The translations under genes and the position numbers were made by a program. The notes under the pieces are model-generated. The model had not been told where the DNA came from, searched no databases, and saw nothing but the letters and a program-made list of their open reading frames with translations. From Lachnospiraceae bacterium (GTDB lineage Bacteria; Bacillota; Clostridia; Lachnospirales; Lachnospiraceae), in the NCBI GenBank assembly GCA_015057165.1, contig SVEY01000019.1:1-39294 (forward strand): a stretch of DNA of 39,294 nt, given 5' to 3'. Positions 27,410 to 36,798 of this stretch are shown here, piece after piece (positions within the stretch are counted from its first letter, which is position 1; each line of letters starts with the position of its first letter).

Positions 27410-28744
27410 ATGAAAAGAGCGGCATATCACAATCTTGGATGTAAAGTAAATTCATATGAGTTAGAAGCAGTAATTGATTTGCTTAAAAAAGACAATTACA
27501 AGATTGTTGGATTTGATGAATTTGCAGATGTATATATTGTTAATACCTGTTCCGTAACGAACATTGCAGATAGAAAATCACGACAGATGATTAACAGAGC
27601 AAGAAAGAGAAACCCTGAGGCTGTTGTTGTTGCAATGGGCTGTTTTGTACAAAGCATATCTGATGAAGAAAGAAATAAGATTAATGCAGATATTGTAATT
27701 GGCAATAACAGAAAGCAGAATATAATAGAGGATATTAATCAGTATTTCTTAGATAAGGCTTCTACAAATGATGAAAGAAAACTAATTGACTTAGAAGATA
27801 TTAATGATGGGAAAAAGGATTATGAGAATCTCATTCTTGATAGTGTTCCTAGTCATACAAGAGCATTTATCAAGATTCAAGATGGTTGTAACGAATTCTG
27901 TAGTTATTGCATAATACCTTACGCAAGAGGAAGAGTTCGTTCGAGAAACTTTGATGATGTAATAAATGAGATATCATTATTAGCAAGTAAAGGTTGCAAA
28001 GAGTTTGTGCTAACAGGTATCCATGTATCTTCCTATTGTGATGAGACAAGTGGTGGTAAGTTGTATCTTATAGATCTAATTGAAAGAATTAATACTATAC
28101 ATGGAGTTGAGAGAATAAGGCTTAGTTCCTTAGAGCCAAGAATTATTACAAGGGATTTTCTTAAACGCCTTAGCAGAGTAGATAAGATATGTCCACATTT
28201 TCATCTGTCCTTACAAAGTGGAAGTGATAGCGTCCTTAAGAGAATGAATAGAAAATATACAACAGAAGAATACTATAACAGTTGCATACTCCTAAGGGAG
28301 TATTTTAATGAGCCTGCTATAACTACAGATGTAATTGTAGGATTTCCTGGAGAAACAGAAGAGGAATTCGAAGAAACTTTATATTTCCTTTCTAAAGTAC
28401 ATTTCTTCGAGATGCATGTATTCAAATACAGCAGAAGAAAAGGAACAAGAGCAGACAGAATGGATAATCAGATTGATGAGACTATTAAGAGTGATAGAAG
28501 TAACAAGTTGTTAGAACTTGATAAAGAAATGTCTGATGATTATAGGAAAATGTATATTGGTAAGACCATAGAAGCCTTAATGGAAGAAAAGGTAGTTGTT
28601 GATAATATCGAGTATTATCAAGGATATACGAAAGAATATGTAAGGGTATTAGTTAGAAGCGATGAAGAATTGTCTAATACATTTATTAAGGGAGTTGGCT
28701 CTAAAGTATATAATAATTACCTCTTGGTTGAAAAAATATCTTAA
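27410..28744 (+). CDS. mtaB: tRNA t6A37 methylthiotransferase MtaB
   Basis: A 444-residue radical SAM enzyme that converts t6A to ms2t6A at position 37 of tRNAs. The N-terminal UPF0004 domain carries three cluster cysteines: C11 (HNLGCKVNSYE), C47 (IVNTCSVTNIADRKSRQ) and C78 (AMGCFVQ). The radical SAM cysteines are C160, C164 and C167 (DGCNEFCSYCIIPYARG). A TRAM domain occupies the last 65 residues. The NLGCKVN start and NTCSVT motif place it in the MtaB (YqeV) branch rather than MiaB or RimO. It is in the conserved position downstream of prmA-rsmE, after an insertion. Confidence 0.96.
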   Translation: MKRAAYHNLGCKVNSYELEAVIDLLKKDNYKIVGFDEFADVYIVNTCSVTNIADRKSRQMINRARKRNPEAVVVAMGCFVQSISDEERNKINADIVIGNNRKQNIIEDINQYFLDKASTNDERKLIDLEDINDGKKDYENLILDSVPSHTRAFIKIQDGCNEFCSYCIIPYARGRVRSRNFDDVINEISLLASKGCKEFVLTGIHVSSYCDETSGGKLYLIDLIERINTIHGVERIRLSSLEPRIITRDFLKRLSRVDKICPHFHLSLQSGSDSVLKRMNRKYTTEEYYNSCILLREYFNEPAITTDVIVGFPGETEEEFEETLYFLSKVHFFEMHVFKYSRRKGTRADRMDNQIDETIKSDRSNKLLELDKEMSDDYRKMYIGKTIEALMEEKVVVDNIEYYQGYTKEYVRVLVRSDEELSNTFIKGVGSKVYNNYLLVEKIS

Positions 28745-28799
28745 TTGATATAAAATAAACAATAAGATAGTCGGTTTTTATGTAAAGGATGAAGGAAAT

Positions 28800-29066
28800 A
28801 TGCAAGATTTAGGAAACACTCAATTTTTTAGAATTAAAAATGAGCCTCAGGTATCAGTTAAGGATATTATAAAAGATGTATATGAGGCATTATCTGAGAA
28901 AGGCTATAATCCAGTTAATCAGATAGTTGGATATATTATGTCAGGTGATCCAACTTTTATAACAAGTCATAAAAATGCAAGAAGTCTTATTATGAAAGTG
29001 GAGAAGGACGAATTAGTTGAAGAGCTTCTTAGAGAATATATTAATTCAGAGGCTTGGAATCAATAA
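28800..29066 (+). CDS. ireB: IreB-family regulatory phosphoprotein (YrzL, UPF0297)
   Basis: An 88-residue protein starting MQDLGNTQFFRIKNEP, with the family core DVYEALSEKGYNPVNQIVGYIMSGDPTFITSHKNAR. In Enterococcus IreB is phosphorylated by a PASTA-domain Ser/Thr kinase on N-terminal threonines and influences cephalosporin resistance; T7 here lies in the equivalent GNTQFF context. It begins the conserved trio ireB-ruvX-DUF1292. Its stop TAA shares its last base with the ruvX ATG, so translation is coupled. GAAGGA precedes the start. Confidence 0.95.
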   Translation: MQDLGNTQFFRIKNEPQVSVKDIIKDVYEALSEKGYNPVNQIVGYIMSGDPTFITSHKNARSLIMKVEKDELVEELLREYINSEAWNQ

Positions 29067-29503
29067 TGAAAGAAAATAAACGTTATCTTGGATTAGATTT
29101 CGGTTCTAAGACGGTAGGGGTTGCTATTAGTGACCCTTTACTTATGAGTGCACAAGGTCTTGAGATTATTAAGAGAGAGCGTGAAAGTAAGATTCGAAAG
29201 ACCTTAGGAAGAATAGATGAACTCATTAATCAATATGACGTTGATGAAATAGTGTTAGGACTTCCTATGAATATGGATGGTTCTGAGGGTGAGCGTTGCC
29301 AAAAGACAAGAGAGTTCGGCACTAAGTTAGAGAATAGAACAGGACTTAAAGTTAATTATTTTGATGAGAGATTATCTAGTTTTGAAGCCCATGAAATTCT
29401 TGATGAGTGTGGTATAAAGTCTGTTAATCATAAAGAATATGTAGATGAAGTTGCAGCAATGGTTATATTACAGGGATTTCTAGATGAACTAGACAAATCG
29501 TAA
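29066..29503 (+). CDS. ruvX: RuvX/YqgF-family RNase H-like nuclease
   Basis: A 145-residue RNase H-fold protein, called a putative Holliday junction resolvase and also linked to 16S rRNA 5' maturation. Motifs are YLGLDFGSKTVGVAISDPL (first catalytic Asp), IVLGLPMNMDGSEG, VNYFDERLSSFEA (Glu) and EYVDEVAAMVILQGFL (final Asp). ATG 29066 overlaps the ireB stop by one base. It is the middle member of the yrzL-yrrK-yrzB-type trio. Confidence 0.95.
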   Translation: MKENKRYLGLDFGSKTVGVAISDPLLMSAQGLEIIKRERESKIRKTLGRIDELINQYDVDEIVLGLPMNMDGSEGERCQKTREFGTKLENRTGLKVNYFDERLSSFEAHEILDECGIKSVNHKEYVDEVAAMVILQGFLDELDKS

Positions 29504-29524
29504 CATTTGCAGTTTGGAGAAAAC

Positions 29525-29800
29525 ATGTCAGAACAGAATAAAAAGTTAGAAAGAATATCCTTCTTTGATGTAGATAATAACGAAGAAGTTGAATTATACG
29601 TTATTGAAGAGACAACTTTAAAAGAGAATAGATATCTTCTTGTTGCAGAAGATGACTCTGATGAATCAGAAGCTTACATTTTCAAAGAGATAAATGAAGA
29701 TGATAAAGATATTACATTTGTTCCAGTAGAAGAGGACGATGAATATGAAGCCTTAATAAAGGTTTTTGGGGAGCTAGTAGAAGATACGGATTTGATATGA
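29525..29800 (+). CDS. DUF1292 (UPF0473, YrzB-like) protein
   Basis: A 91-residue acidic protein. The family core is ISFFDVDNNEEVELYVIEET, then RYLLVAEDDSDESEAYIFKE, and a C-terminal VPVEEDDEYEALIKVFGEL. The function is unknown in the whole family. The start ATG 29525 follows TTGGAGA; a longer frame from 29507 is possible but has no ribosome site. It always travels with ireB and ruvX, as here. Confidence 0.92.
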   Translation: MSEQNKKLERISFFDVDNNEEVELYVIEETTLKENRYLLVAEDDSDESEAYIFKEINEDDKDITFVPVEEDDEYEALIKVFGELVEDTDLI

Positions 29801-29819
29801 CAAAGAATGGAGGTTAAAA

Positions 29820-31478
29820 TTGTCAGAAAACAAAAAACTTAAAATAATACCTTTGGGAGGTTTAGAGGCAATCGGAATGAATATTACTGTGTTCGAATAC
29901 GGGGACAGTATTATTGTTGTTGATTGTGGACTTGCTTTTCCAGAGACAGATATGTTAGGAGTAGATCTTGTTATTCCGGATATTACTTATCTAAAGGATA
30001 ATGAAGACAAGATTAAAGGTTTCTTTATAACTCACGGACATGAAGATCATATCGGCGCGATACCATATGTTTTCAAAGAAATCAATGCTCCAATTTATGC
30101 GACAAAGCTAACAATAGGTCTAATTGATAATAAACTACATGAACACGGCCTTGGTTCTTCTGTGAAGCGTAAAGTTGTAAAGTATGGTAATCAGATTAAT
30201 CTTGGTGATTTTCGTGTTGAATTTATTAAGACTAATCATAGTATTCAGGATGCAGCTGCATTTGCGATTTATTCGCCTGCAGGTGTTGTAGTGCATACTG
30301 GAGACTTTAAGGTTGATTATACACCAGTGTTTGGTGATGCCATAGATCTTACCAGATTTGCAGAGCTTGGCAAGAAAGGTGTTCTTGCAATGATGGCAGA
30401 TAGTACTAATGCAGAGAGACCGGGATTTACGCCATCGGAGAAGACTGTTGGTAAGACCTTTGACGAACTTTTTGAGAACCATAAATCAACAAGAATTATT
30501 ATTGCGACTTTTGCATCAAATGTTGATAGAGTGCAACAGATTATTAATTCAGCTCACAAATATGGAAGAAAAGTTGTTGTGGAAGGTCGTAGTATGGTAA
30601 ATATCATAGCAACAGCTTCTGAACTTGGATATCTAAAAGTGCCTGAATATACCCTTGTAGATATAGATCAATTAAAGAATTATTCTGATGAACAGACTTG
30701 TCTTATTACAACAGGAAGTCAGGGAGAATCCATGGCTGCACTTTCCCGTATGGCTAATGGTACCCATAGAAAAGTGACAATTAAGCCTAATGATACAATC
30801 ATTTTCTCATCACATCCAATTCCAGGAAATGAGAAGGCTGTGTCAAAGGTAATTAATGAACTAGAAAGACGTGGTGCTGAGGTTGTAATCCAGGATGCCC
30901 ATGTATCAGGTCATGCCTGTCAGGAAGAACTTAAGCTAATATATTCTCTTGTTAATCCAAAGTATGTTATTCCTGTTCATGGAGAATACAAACATCTTAA
31001 AGCCCATGCCCGCATAGCGTCTAATCTTGGATATAGTTCTGATGATATATTTATTCTATCCTCAGGGGATGTGTTGGAGCTTGATGAAGAAGAGGCGAAG
31101 GTTGTTGATCATGTTCATACCGGTTCAATCATGGTTGATGGACTAGGTGTAGGTGATGTTGGTAATATTGTACTTCGTGATAGACAGCATCTTGCAGAAG
31201 ACGGAATAATTATTGTTGTAATGACATTAGAAGGCGGTAGTGGACAGGTTCTTGCAGGTCCAGATATTGTATCCCGTGGTTTTGTATATGTAAAAGGTGC
31301 AGAGGACCTTATGGAAGAAGCAAGACATGTACTTAATGATACAATGGATAAATGTATGGATAAAAACATTACTGACTGGGGTAAGATTAAAAGTGAGATA
31401 AGAGATTCTCTTGGGGATTTCGTATGGAAAGAAACTAAGAGACGTCCAATGATAATGCCTATAATTATGGAAATTTAA
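29820..31478 (+). CDS. rnj: Ribonuclease J
   Basis: A 552-residue metallo-beta-lactamase/beta-CASP RNase with endonuclease and 5'-3' exonuclease activity, central to mRNA decay and rRNA processing in Firmicutes. The zinc motif is FFITHGHEDHIGAIPY (H72, H74, D76, H77), then AVVVHTGDFKVDYTPV-type and MMADSTNAERPGFTPSE blocks, SSHPIPGNEK and the late VSGHACQEELK and IPVHGEYKHL. The start codon is TTG 29820 with GGAGG at 29808-29812. Only one RNase J gene is in the window, so J1 or J2 cannot be assigned. The O-methyltransferase trmR follows two bases later. Confidence 0.95.
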   Translation: MSENKKLKIIPLGGLEAIGMNITVFEYGDSIIVVDCGLAFPETDMLGVDLVIPDITYLKDNEDKIKGFFITHGHEDHIGAIPYVFKEINAPIYATKLTIGLIDNKLHEHGLGSSVKRKVVKYGNQINLGDFRVEFIKTNHSIQDAAAFAIYSPAGVVVHTGDFKVDYTPVFGDAIDLTRFAELGKKGVLAMMADSTNAERPGFTPSEKTVGKTFDELFENHKSTRIIIATFASNVDRVQQIINSAHKYGRKVVVEGRSMVNIIATASELGYLKVPEYTLVDIDQLKNYSDEQTCLITTGSQGESMAALSRMANGTHRKVTIKPNDTIIFSSHPIPGNEKAVSKVINELERRGAEVVIQDAHVSGHACQEELKLIYSLVNPKYVIPVHGEYKHLKAHARIASNLGYSSDDIFILSSGDVLELDEEEAKVVDHVHTGSIMVDGLGVGDVGNIVLRDRQHLAEDGIIIVVMTLEGGSGQVLAGPDIVSRGFVYVKGAEDLMEEARHVLNDTMDKCMDKNITDWGKIKSEIRDSLGDFVWKETKRRPMIMPIIMEI

Positions 31479-31480
31479 TT

Positions 31481-32122
31481 ATGATTGACAGTGAAAGACT
31501 AAGCATATATTTAAATTCTATAGAGAGAGATAATACTAAATTACTTAATCTTATTGAGAAGGAAGCTATTGCCTCATATGTACCAATTATAAGAAAAGAT
31601 ATGCAATATCTTCTTAGAACTCTTCTTACAATGAATAGACCTAAGAAAATACTTGAGGTTGGGACAGCTATAGGTTTTTCTGCAATTCTTATGGGTGAGT
31701 TTACAGATAATGATTGTACAATTACTACCATAGAGAACTATGATAAGAGAATCCCTATAGCCAGAGAGAATATTAAGAGAGCTGGTATGGAAGACAGGAT
31801 TACTCTTATAGAAGGCGATGCACAGGATGTATTGAAAGAAATTGATGATACATTTGATTTCGTATTTATGGATGCGGCAAAGGGGCAATATATTAACTTC
31901 TTGCCTGATATTAAGAGATTGACTGAGTCTGGGGCTGTTATTGTTACAGATAATGTATTGCAAGACGGGGATATTCTGGAATCACATTTTATTGTAGATA
32001 GAAGAAACAGGACTATTCATAAGAGAATAAGAGATTATCTGTATGAATTGTGTCAGGATGAAAGATATGATACGACCATTCTCTCAGTTGGAGATGGTGT
32101 CGCATTAACTGTAGTAAGATAG
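31481..32122 (+). CDS. trmR: tRNA 5-hydroxyuridine O-methyltransferase TrmR-like
   Basis: A 213-residue O-methyltransferase of the catechol/caffeoyl-CoA type: KKILEVGTAIGFSAILMGEF (SAM loop), TTIENYDKRIPIARENI, RITLIEGDAQDVL and DFVFMDAAKGQYINFLP with the metal Asp, followed by VTDNVLQDGDIL. In B. subtilis the matching gene yrrM (trmR) makes 5-methoxyuridine at tRNA position 34 and lies beside the U32 peptidase-like trhP genes that make the hydroxyuridine substrate. The same neighbour is found here, supporting the assignment over a small-molecule role. Likely translationally coupled to rnj. Confidence 0.85.
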   Translation: MIDSERLSIYLNSIERDNTKLLNLIEKEAIASYVPIIRKDMQYLLRTLLTMNRPKKILEVGTAIGFSAILMGEFTDNDCTITTIENYDKRIPIARENIKRAGMEDRITLIEGDAQDVLKEIDDTFDFVFMDAAKGQYINFLPDIKRLTESGAVIVTDNVLQDGDILESHFIVDRRNRTIHKRIRDYLYELCQDERYDTTILSVGDGVALTVVR

Positions 32123-32135
32123 ATTGGAGATAATA

Positions 32136-33359
32136 ATGAGGCGTGTAGAATTACTTGTGCCTGCTAGTTCACTAGAAGTATTAAAAGAAGCAGTTATATT
32201 TGGCGCTGATGCAGTATATATTGGCGGGGATGTATATGGACTTAGAGCTAAAGCTAAGAATTTCTCATCAGATGATATGAGAAAGGGCGTGGAATTTGCC
32301 CATGAAAGAAATGTTAAAGTCTATGTTACTGCTAATATTCTTGCCCATAATGAAGATTTGCCACTTGCATATGAGTATTTCGAAGAATTAAAAGATATAG
32401 GTGTTGATGCCCTTATAATATCAGATCCAGGGGTTTTTTCTATTGCCAAAGAGGTATGGCCTGAGGTTGAGATACATATTAGTACACAGGCTAATAATAC
32501 TAATTATGGGACATATAATTTCTGGCATAAATTAGGTGCAAAGCGCGTAGTTTCTGCTAGAGAATTATCTATGGATGAAATTAAGGAATTGAGAAGTAAT
32601 ATTCCTGATGATTTAGAGATTGAAACATTTATTCATGGTGCAATGTGCATCTCATATTCTGGAAGGTGTCTTCTTAGTAATTATTTTACAGGAAGAGATG
32701 CAAACCATGGAGAATGCACACATCCTTGTAGATGGAAATACCATGTTATGGAAGAACAGAGACCGGGAGAGTATTTGCCTGTATATGAAAATGAGAGGGG
32801 CACGTATATATTTAACTCTAAAGATCTGTGTATGATTGAACATATTCCAGAATTAATTGATGCAGGAATTGATAGTTTCAAGATTGAAGGAAGAATGAAG
32901 ACGGCGTTATATGTCGCAACTGTAGCAAGAACTTATCGTAAAGCTATTGATGATTATCTAGAAGATCCTAAGCTGTATGAGAAGAATATGCCTTGGTATC
33001 TGGATCAAATCTCTAATTGTACATATCGTCAGTTTACAACAGGTTTCTTCTTCGGAAAGCCTACTCATGAGAGCCAGATATATGACAATAATACATATAT
33101 TCGAGAATATACGTATCTTGGAATTGTAGGTGATTGTAAGGATGGCTTATATAGAATAGAACAAAGAAATAAATTCTCAGTTGGTGAAACTATAGAAGTT
33201 ATGAAACCAAATGGTGACAATATAGAAGTAAAGGTAAAGAGGATAGTTAATGAGAAGGGGGCAGAGGTTGAAAGTGCACCCCATCCTAAGGAAGTTCTTT
33301 GGATTGACCTTGGAATGAAGCTTGATAAATATGATATCTTAAGAAGAAGGGAAGACTAG
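32136..33359 (+). CDS. trhP: U32 peptidase-family tRNA hydroxylation protein TrhP-like
   Basis: A 407-residue U32-family protein. It begins RRVELLVPASSLEVLKEAV with AVYIGGDVYGLRAKAKNF; the signature block is LEIETFIHGAMCISYSGRCL then CTHPCRWKY, whose four cysteines suit an Fe-S cluster, and FKIEGRMKTALYVA. Such proteins (TrhP/YegQ) make 5-hydroxyuridine in tRNA from prephenate; true protease activity is doubtful. ATG 32136 is chosen as TTGGAGA lies just before it; a TTG at 32124 would overlap that site. B. subtilis has two paralogues here, this genome only one, of the YrrO type. Confidence 0.88.
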   Translation: MRRVELLVPASSLEVLKEAVIFGADAVYIGGDVYGLRAKAKNFSSDDMRKGVEFAHERNVKVYVTANILAHNEDLPLAYEYFEELKDIGVDALIISDPGVFSIAKEVWPEVEIHISTQANNTNYGTYNFWHKLGAKRVVSARELSMDEIKELRSNIPDDLEIETFIHGAMCISYSGRCLLSNYFTGRDANHGECTHPCRWKYHVMEEQRPGEYLPVYENERGTYIFNSKDLCMIEHIPELIDAGIDSFKIEGRMKTALYVATVARTYRKAIDDYLEDPKLYEKNMPWYLDQISNCTYRQFTTGFFFGKPTHESQIYDNNTYIREYTYLGIVGDCKDGLYRIEQRNKFSVGETIEVMKPNGDNIEVKVKRIVNEKGAEVESAPHPKEVLWIDLGMKLDKYDILRRRED

Positions 33360-33361
33360 CT

Positions 33362-34411
33362 ATGGCAAAATACGTTGCATATGTTGGGAGTTATACGAAT
33401 AACAATAGTAAAGGGATTCAGATCTATGATGCAGATGTAGATGAGTGTGTATTTACATACAAAGGAGAAGTGGACGTTCACAATCCTTCTTACCTTATTG
33501 CGTCAGCTGATAAGAAATTCTTATATTCAATTGTTGATGAAGGTGTTGCTTCATTTCGTATAGAGGAAGATGGCGACTTGACTCACATTAATACTCAGTG
33601 GATTGGCGGAATGAGGGGCTGTTATCTGGCCGTTGATTCTAAGAATAGATATCTCTTCGTTGGTGGATATCACGATGGCAGAGTTACTATGATGAATCTG
33701 TTAGAGGATGGAAGTGTAGGTGAAATAGCCTGTGGTCTGTTTCATGAAGGCCTTGGTATAAGTTCTGTTGAGACAAGACTAGAACCTAAGATTACATGTG
33801 TGGAATTATCACCTGATGAGAAATATCTATACACTGTAGATTATGGAATTGATCAGGTAGTAGTATATGAGATTGATTATGACAGGGGTGACCTGAAGGA
33901 AGCTAATATCATCAGATGTCCATTTGGTACATTGCCTAGGATGGTTCGTATATCTAAAGACAATAAGTTCCTTTACCTGTTATCAGAGAAACGAAACAAG
34001 ATAGTTGTATATAGCATTGAGGAAAATGCCGGCAAGATAGAATTCGATGAGATACAAGCTGTGTCCGTTATTAAGGACACATATATGACTGCAGCAGCTG
34101 CTACCCTTGAGATAAGTAGAGACGAGGAATATATATTTGCGTCTGTTGATGCAGTTAATAGTTTGGCTTGCTTGAAGAGAAGCGTTAGGACAGGAATGCT
34201 GGAATTCCAATTTGATATAAGAGTATCTGGAGATTATCCTAAGTATATTAATATTATGCCTGACAGGAAGCATATTGTTTCTCTTAATCATGATTCTAAT
34301 GAGATGCGAGCATTTGAAGTGAATTATGAATGGAAATATGCTCTTATGAGAAAGCCACCTGTTAAAGTTCATCAACCTAATTGCATGAAGATAGTTAAGA
34401 TACAGAAATAG
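33362..34411 (+). CDS. Lactonase-family beta-propeller protein (6-phosphogluconolactonase-like)
   Basis: A 349-residue seven-bladed propeller of the Pgl/lactonase family (PF10282 type). It shows the opening YVAYVGSYTNNNSKGIQIYD, repeated blade ends (NPSYLIASADKKFLYSI; CVELSPDEKYLYTVDYG; RMVRISKDNKFLYLLSE) and SGDYPKYINIMPDRKHI near the end. The family includes E. coli Pgl, but many members have unproven substrates, and no zwf or gnd gene is near. It starts two bases after trhP, so it is part of that operon, and ends 54 bases before aroC. Confidence 0.87.
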   Translation: MAKYVAYVGSYTNNNSKGIQIYDADVDECVFTYKGEVDVHNPSYLIASADKKFLYSIVDEGVASFRIEEDGDLTHINTQWIGGMRGCYLAVDSKNRYLFVGGYHDGRVTMMNLLEDGSVGEIACGLFHEGLGISSVETRLEPKITCVELSPDEKYLYTVDYGIDQVVVYEIDYDRGDLKEANIIRCPFGTLPRMVRISKDNKFLYLLSEKRNKIVVYSIEENAGKIEFDEIQAVSVIKDTYMTAAAATLEISRDEEYIFASVDAVNSLACLKRSVRTGMLEFQFDIRVSGDYPKYINIMPDRKHIVSLNHDSNEMRAFEVNYEWKYALMRKPPVKVHQPNCMKIVKIQK

Positions 34412-34465
34412 ACGACGCCGGTAAGAAATATCAGGTGTAAAATGCTTAAGAAAGATTAGTGTGAC

Positions 34466-35560
34466 ATGAGAAATAATTCATTTGGAAATAATTTTACAAT
34501 TACATCATGGGGAGAATCACATGGTAAAGCACTGGGTGTTGTTATTGATGGATGCCCGGCAGGACTATCCCTTAGAGAAGAAGATATACAGGTATTTCTA
34601 GATAGAAGAAAGCCAGGGCAGTCTAAGTTCGCTACACCTAGACAAGAAGGTGATAAGGCGATTATTCTTAGTGGAATTATGGGGGATGTTACTACTGGTT
34701 GTCCTATTTCTATTATGGTAGAAAATGATAATCAGAGGTCTAGAGATTATTCTAATATTGCAAATGTGTATAGACCAGGTCATGCTGATTACACTTATGA
34801 AGAGAAGTTTGGAATCAGGGATTATCGCGGTGGCGGTAGAAGTTCTGGTAGAGAAACTATTGCAAGAGTTGCAGGAGGAGCTGTTGCAAGTAAGATTCTT
34901 AAAGAACTTGGAATTACATTTTCATGCTATACAAGATCCATTGGTAAGTATAATATAGCAGATCCTGAAGATATCTATCTTGATGAAATTAATAATCCGT
35001 TATATATGCCTAATGAGAGAGTTGCTTTTCAGGCAATGGAATATATTGAGGAATGTATGAAGAGTAATGATTCTGTTGGAGGAATTGTGGAATGTGTTAT
35101 TCATAATGTTCCTGTAGGAATTGGAGAACCTGCCTTTAATAAATTAGATGCATGTCTTGCTAAGGCAATGCTTTCAATAGGAGCTGTAAAGGGCTTTGAA
35201 ATGGGTGATGGATTCAAAGCCACAACAAGTAATGGAAGTACTAATAATGATGAGATGTCTTATAGAAATGGAGTGATATTCCATTCTAATCATGCAGGCG
35301 GTGTACTTGGTGGTATTAGTAATGGACAGGATATTTTATTTAGAGTTGCAATCAAACCAACTCCATCAATAAGCCAGTCGCAGCATACAATTGATAGTTT
35401 TAATGATGAGATAGATATTAATATTACAGGAAGACATGATCCTGTTATTGTACCAAGAGCTGTAGTTGTTGTAGAAAGTATGGCGGCAATTACGCTACTT
35501 GATTTGATGATGGATAATATGACATCGAAGATAGATTATATGAAGGAAATATATAAGTAA
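34466..35560 (+). CDS. aroC: Chorismate synthase
   Basis: A 364-residue FMN-dependent enzyme making chorismate from EPSP, the last step of the shikimate pathway. The three signatures are visible: ITSWGESHGKALGVVIDGCP, DYRGGGRSSGRETIARVAGG and GRHDPVIVPRAVVVVESMAA. Length is typical. The stop TAA overlaps the tgt ATG by one base, so the two are translated together. No other aromatic amino-acid genes are in the window. The ribosome site before ATG 34466 is weak. Confidence 0.97.
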   Translation: MRNNSFGNNFTITSWGESHGKALGVVIDGCPAGLSLREEDIQVFLDRRKPGQSKFATPRQEGDKAIILSGIMGDVTTGCPISIMVENDNQRSRDYSNIANVYRPGHADYTYEEKFGIRDYRGGGRSSGRETIARVAGGAVASKILKELGITFSCYTRSIGKYNIADPEDIYLDEINNPLYMPNERVAFQAMEYIEECMKSNDSVGGIVECVIHNVPVGIGEPAFNKLDACLAKAMLSIGAVKGFEMGDGFKATTSNGSTNNDEMSYRNGVIFHSNHAGGVLGGISNGQDILFRVAIKPTPSISQSQHTIDSFNDEIDINITGRHDPVIVPRAVVVVESMAAITLLDLMMDNMTSKIDYMKEIYK

Positions 35561-36690
35561 TGTATAAGATTATTAATAAAGATGGCAAAGCAAAGAGGGC
35601 TGTACTATCAACTGTTCATGGTGATATACAGACCCCTGTTTTTATGAATGTAGGTACGTCAGCAGCTATTAAAGGCGCTGTATCAACACAGGACTTACAA
35701 GAGATTAAGACACAGGTACAGCTTTCTAATACATATCATCTTCATGTTCGTCCCGGGGATGAATTAATTAAAGAATTTGGCGGACTTCACAAGTTCATGG
35801 TATGGGACAAACCTATTCTTACTGACTCTGGTGGATTTCAGGTGTTTTCACTAGCGAAGCTTCGTAAGATTAAGGAAGAAGGAGTTACATTTAACTCTCA
35901 CATTGATGGAAGAAAGCTATTCATGGGGCCGGAAGAAAGTATGACCATTCAGTCTAATCTTGGTTCTACAATCGCAATGGCATTTGACGAATGTCCAAGT
36001 AGTAAGGCGTCAAGAGAGTATGTTGAGGAATCTGTTGCAAGAACTACGAGATGGCTTAAGAGATGCCAGGATACTATGAAAATGCTTAATGATAAGGAAG
36101 ATACTATCAATAAGAATCAACTGCTATTCGGCATTAATCAGGGTGCTATATTCGAGGATATTAGAATCGAGCATGCCAAAGAGATAGCTTCTATGAATCT
36201 TGATGGTTATGCAATCGGTGGTCTTGCTGTTGGTGAGACACATGAGGAAATGTATAGAATCCTTGATGTAACGATTCCACATTTACCAGAAGATAAGCCT
36301 ACATATCTAATGGGAGTAGGAACTCCTAACAATATCTTAGAAGCTGTGGAGAGAGGCGTTGATTTCTTTGATTGCGTCTACCCAAGTAGAAATGCAAGGC
36401 ATGGTCAACTCTATACCAATCTTGGCAAGGTTAATATTAGAAATGAGAAATACAAGCTGGACCCTAGACCTATAGAGGAAGGATGCAATTGCCCTGCCTG
36501 CAGGAATTATTCAAGAGCATATATAAGGCATCTTGTTATGAGTAAGGAGATGCTTGGAATGCGACTATGCGTGCTGCATAATTTGTACTTCTATAATACT
36601 ATGATGGAAGAAATTAGAGAAGCTATAGAAGATAACAGATTTGCAGAATACAAGAAGAACAAGTCAGAACATTTAGACGATATATTATAA
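35560..36690 (+). CDS. tgt: tRNA-guanine transglycosylase
   Basis: A 376-residue enzyme that exchanges G34 for preQ1 in tRNAs with GUN anticodons, on the way to queuosine. Motifs are LTDSGGFQVFSLAKLRKIKE, AIGGLAVGETHEEMYRI, the nucleophile region DFFDCVYPSRNARHG and the zinc site CNCPACRNYSRAYIRHL with the later His. The gene is complete at the usual length. In many bacteria yajC follows directly; here a small double-glycine peptide gene lies between. Confidence 0.97.
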   Translation: MYKIINKDGKAKRAVLSTVHGDIQTPVFMNVGTSAAIKGAVSTQDLQEIKTQVQLSNTYHLHVRPGDELIKEFGGLHKFMVWDKPILTDSGGFQVFSLAKLRKIKEEGVTFNSHIDGRKLFMGPEESMTIQSNLGSTIAMAFDECPSSKASREYVEESVARTTRWLKRCQDTMKMLNDKEDTINKNQLLFGINQGAIFEDIRIEHAKEIASMNLDGYAIGGLAVGETHEEMYRILDVTIPHLPEDKPTYLMGVGTPNNILEAVERGVDFFDCVYPSRNARHGQLYTNLGKVNIRNEKYKLDPRPIEEGCNCPACRNYSRAYIRHLVMSKEMLGMRLCVLHNLYFYNTMMEEIREAIEDNRFAEYKKNKSEHLDDIL

Positions 36691-36740
36691 TAAATGTCGC
36701 TTTTTTGTATTCAATGTGTATATATAAGTGTAGGATAAAA

Positions 36741-36767
36741 TGATAATAGTGATAAATATTATTATCA
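36741..36767 (+). promoter_or_regulatory. AT-rich hairpin before the peptide gene
   Basis: TGATAATA (36741-36748) and TATTATCA (36760-36767) are perfectly complementary. It lies about 30 bases before ATG 36799, near a possible -10 TAAAAT at 36736-36741. It could be an operator or a leader hairpin. Confidence 0.4.
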
Positions 36768-36798
36768 AAATGTATTAACTAGACAGGAGGTAATGACT

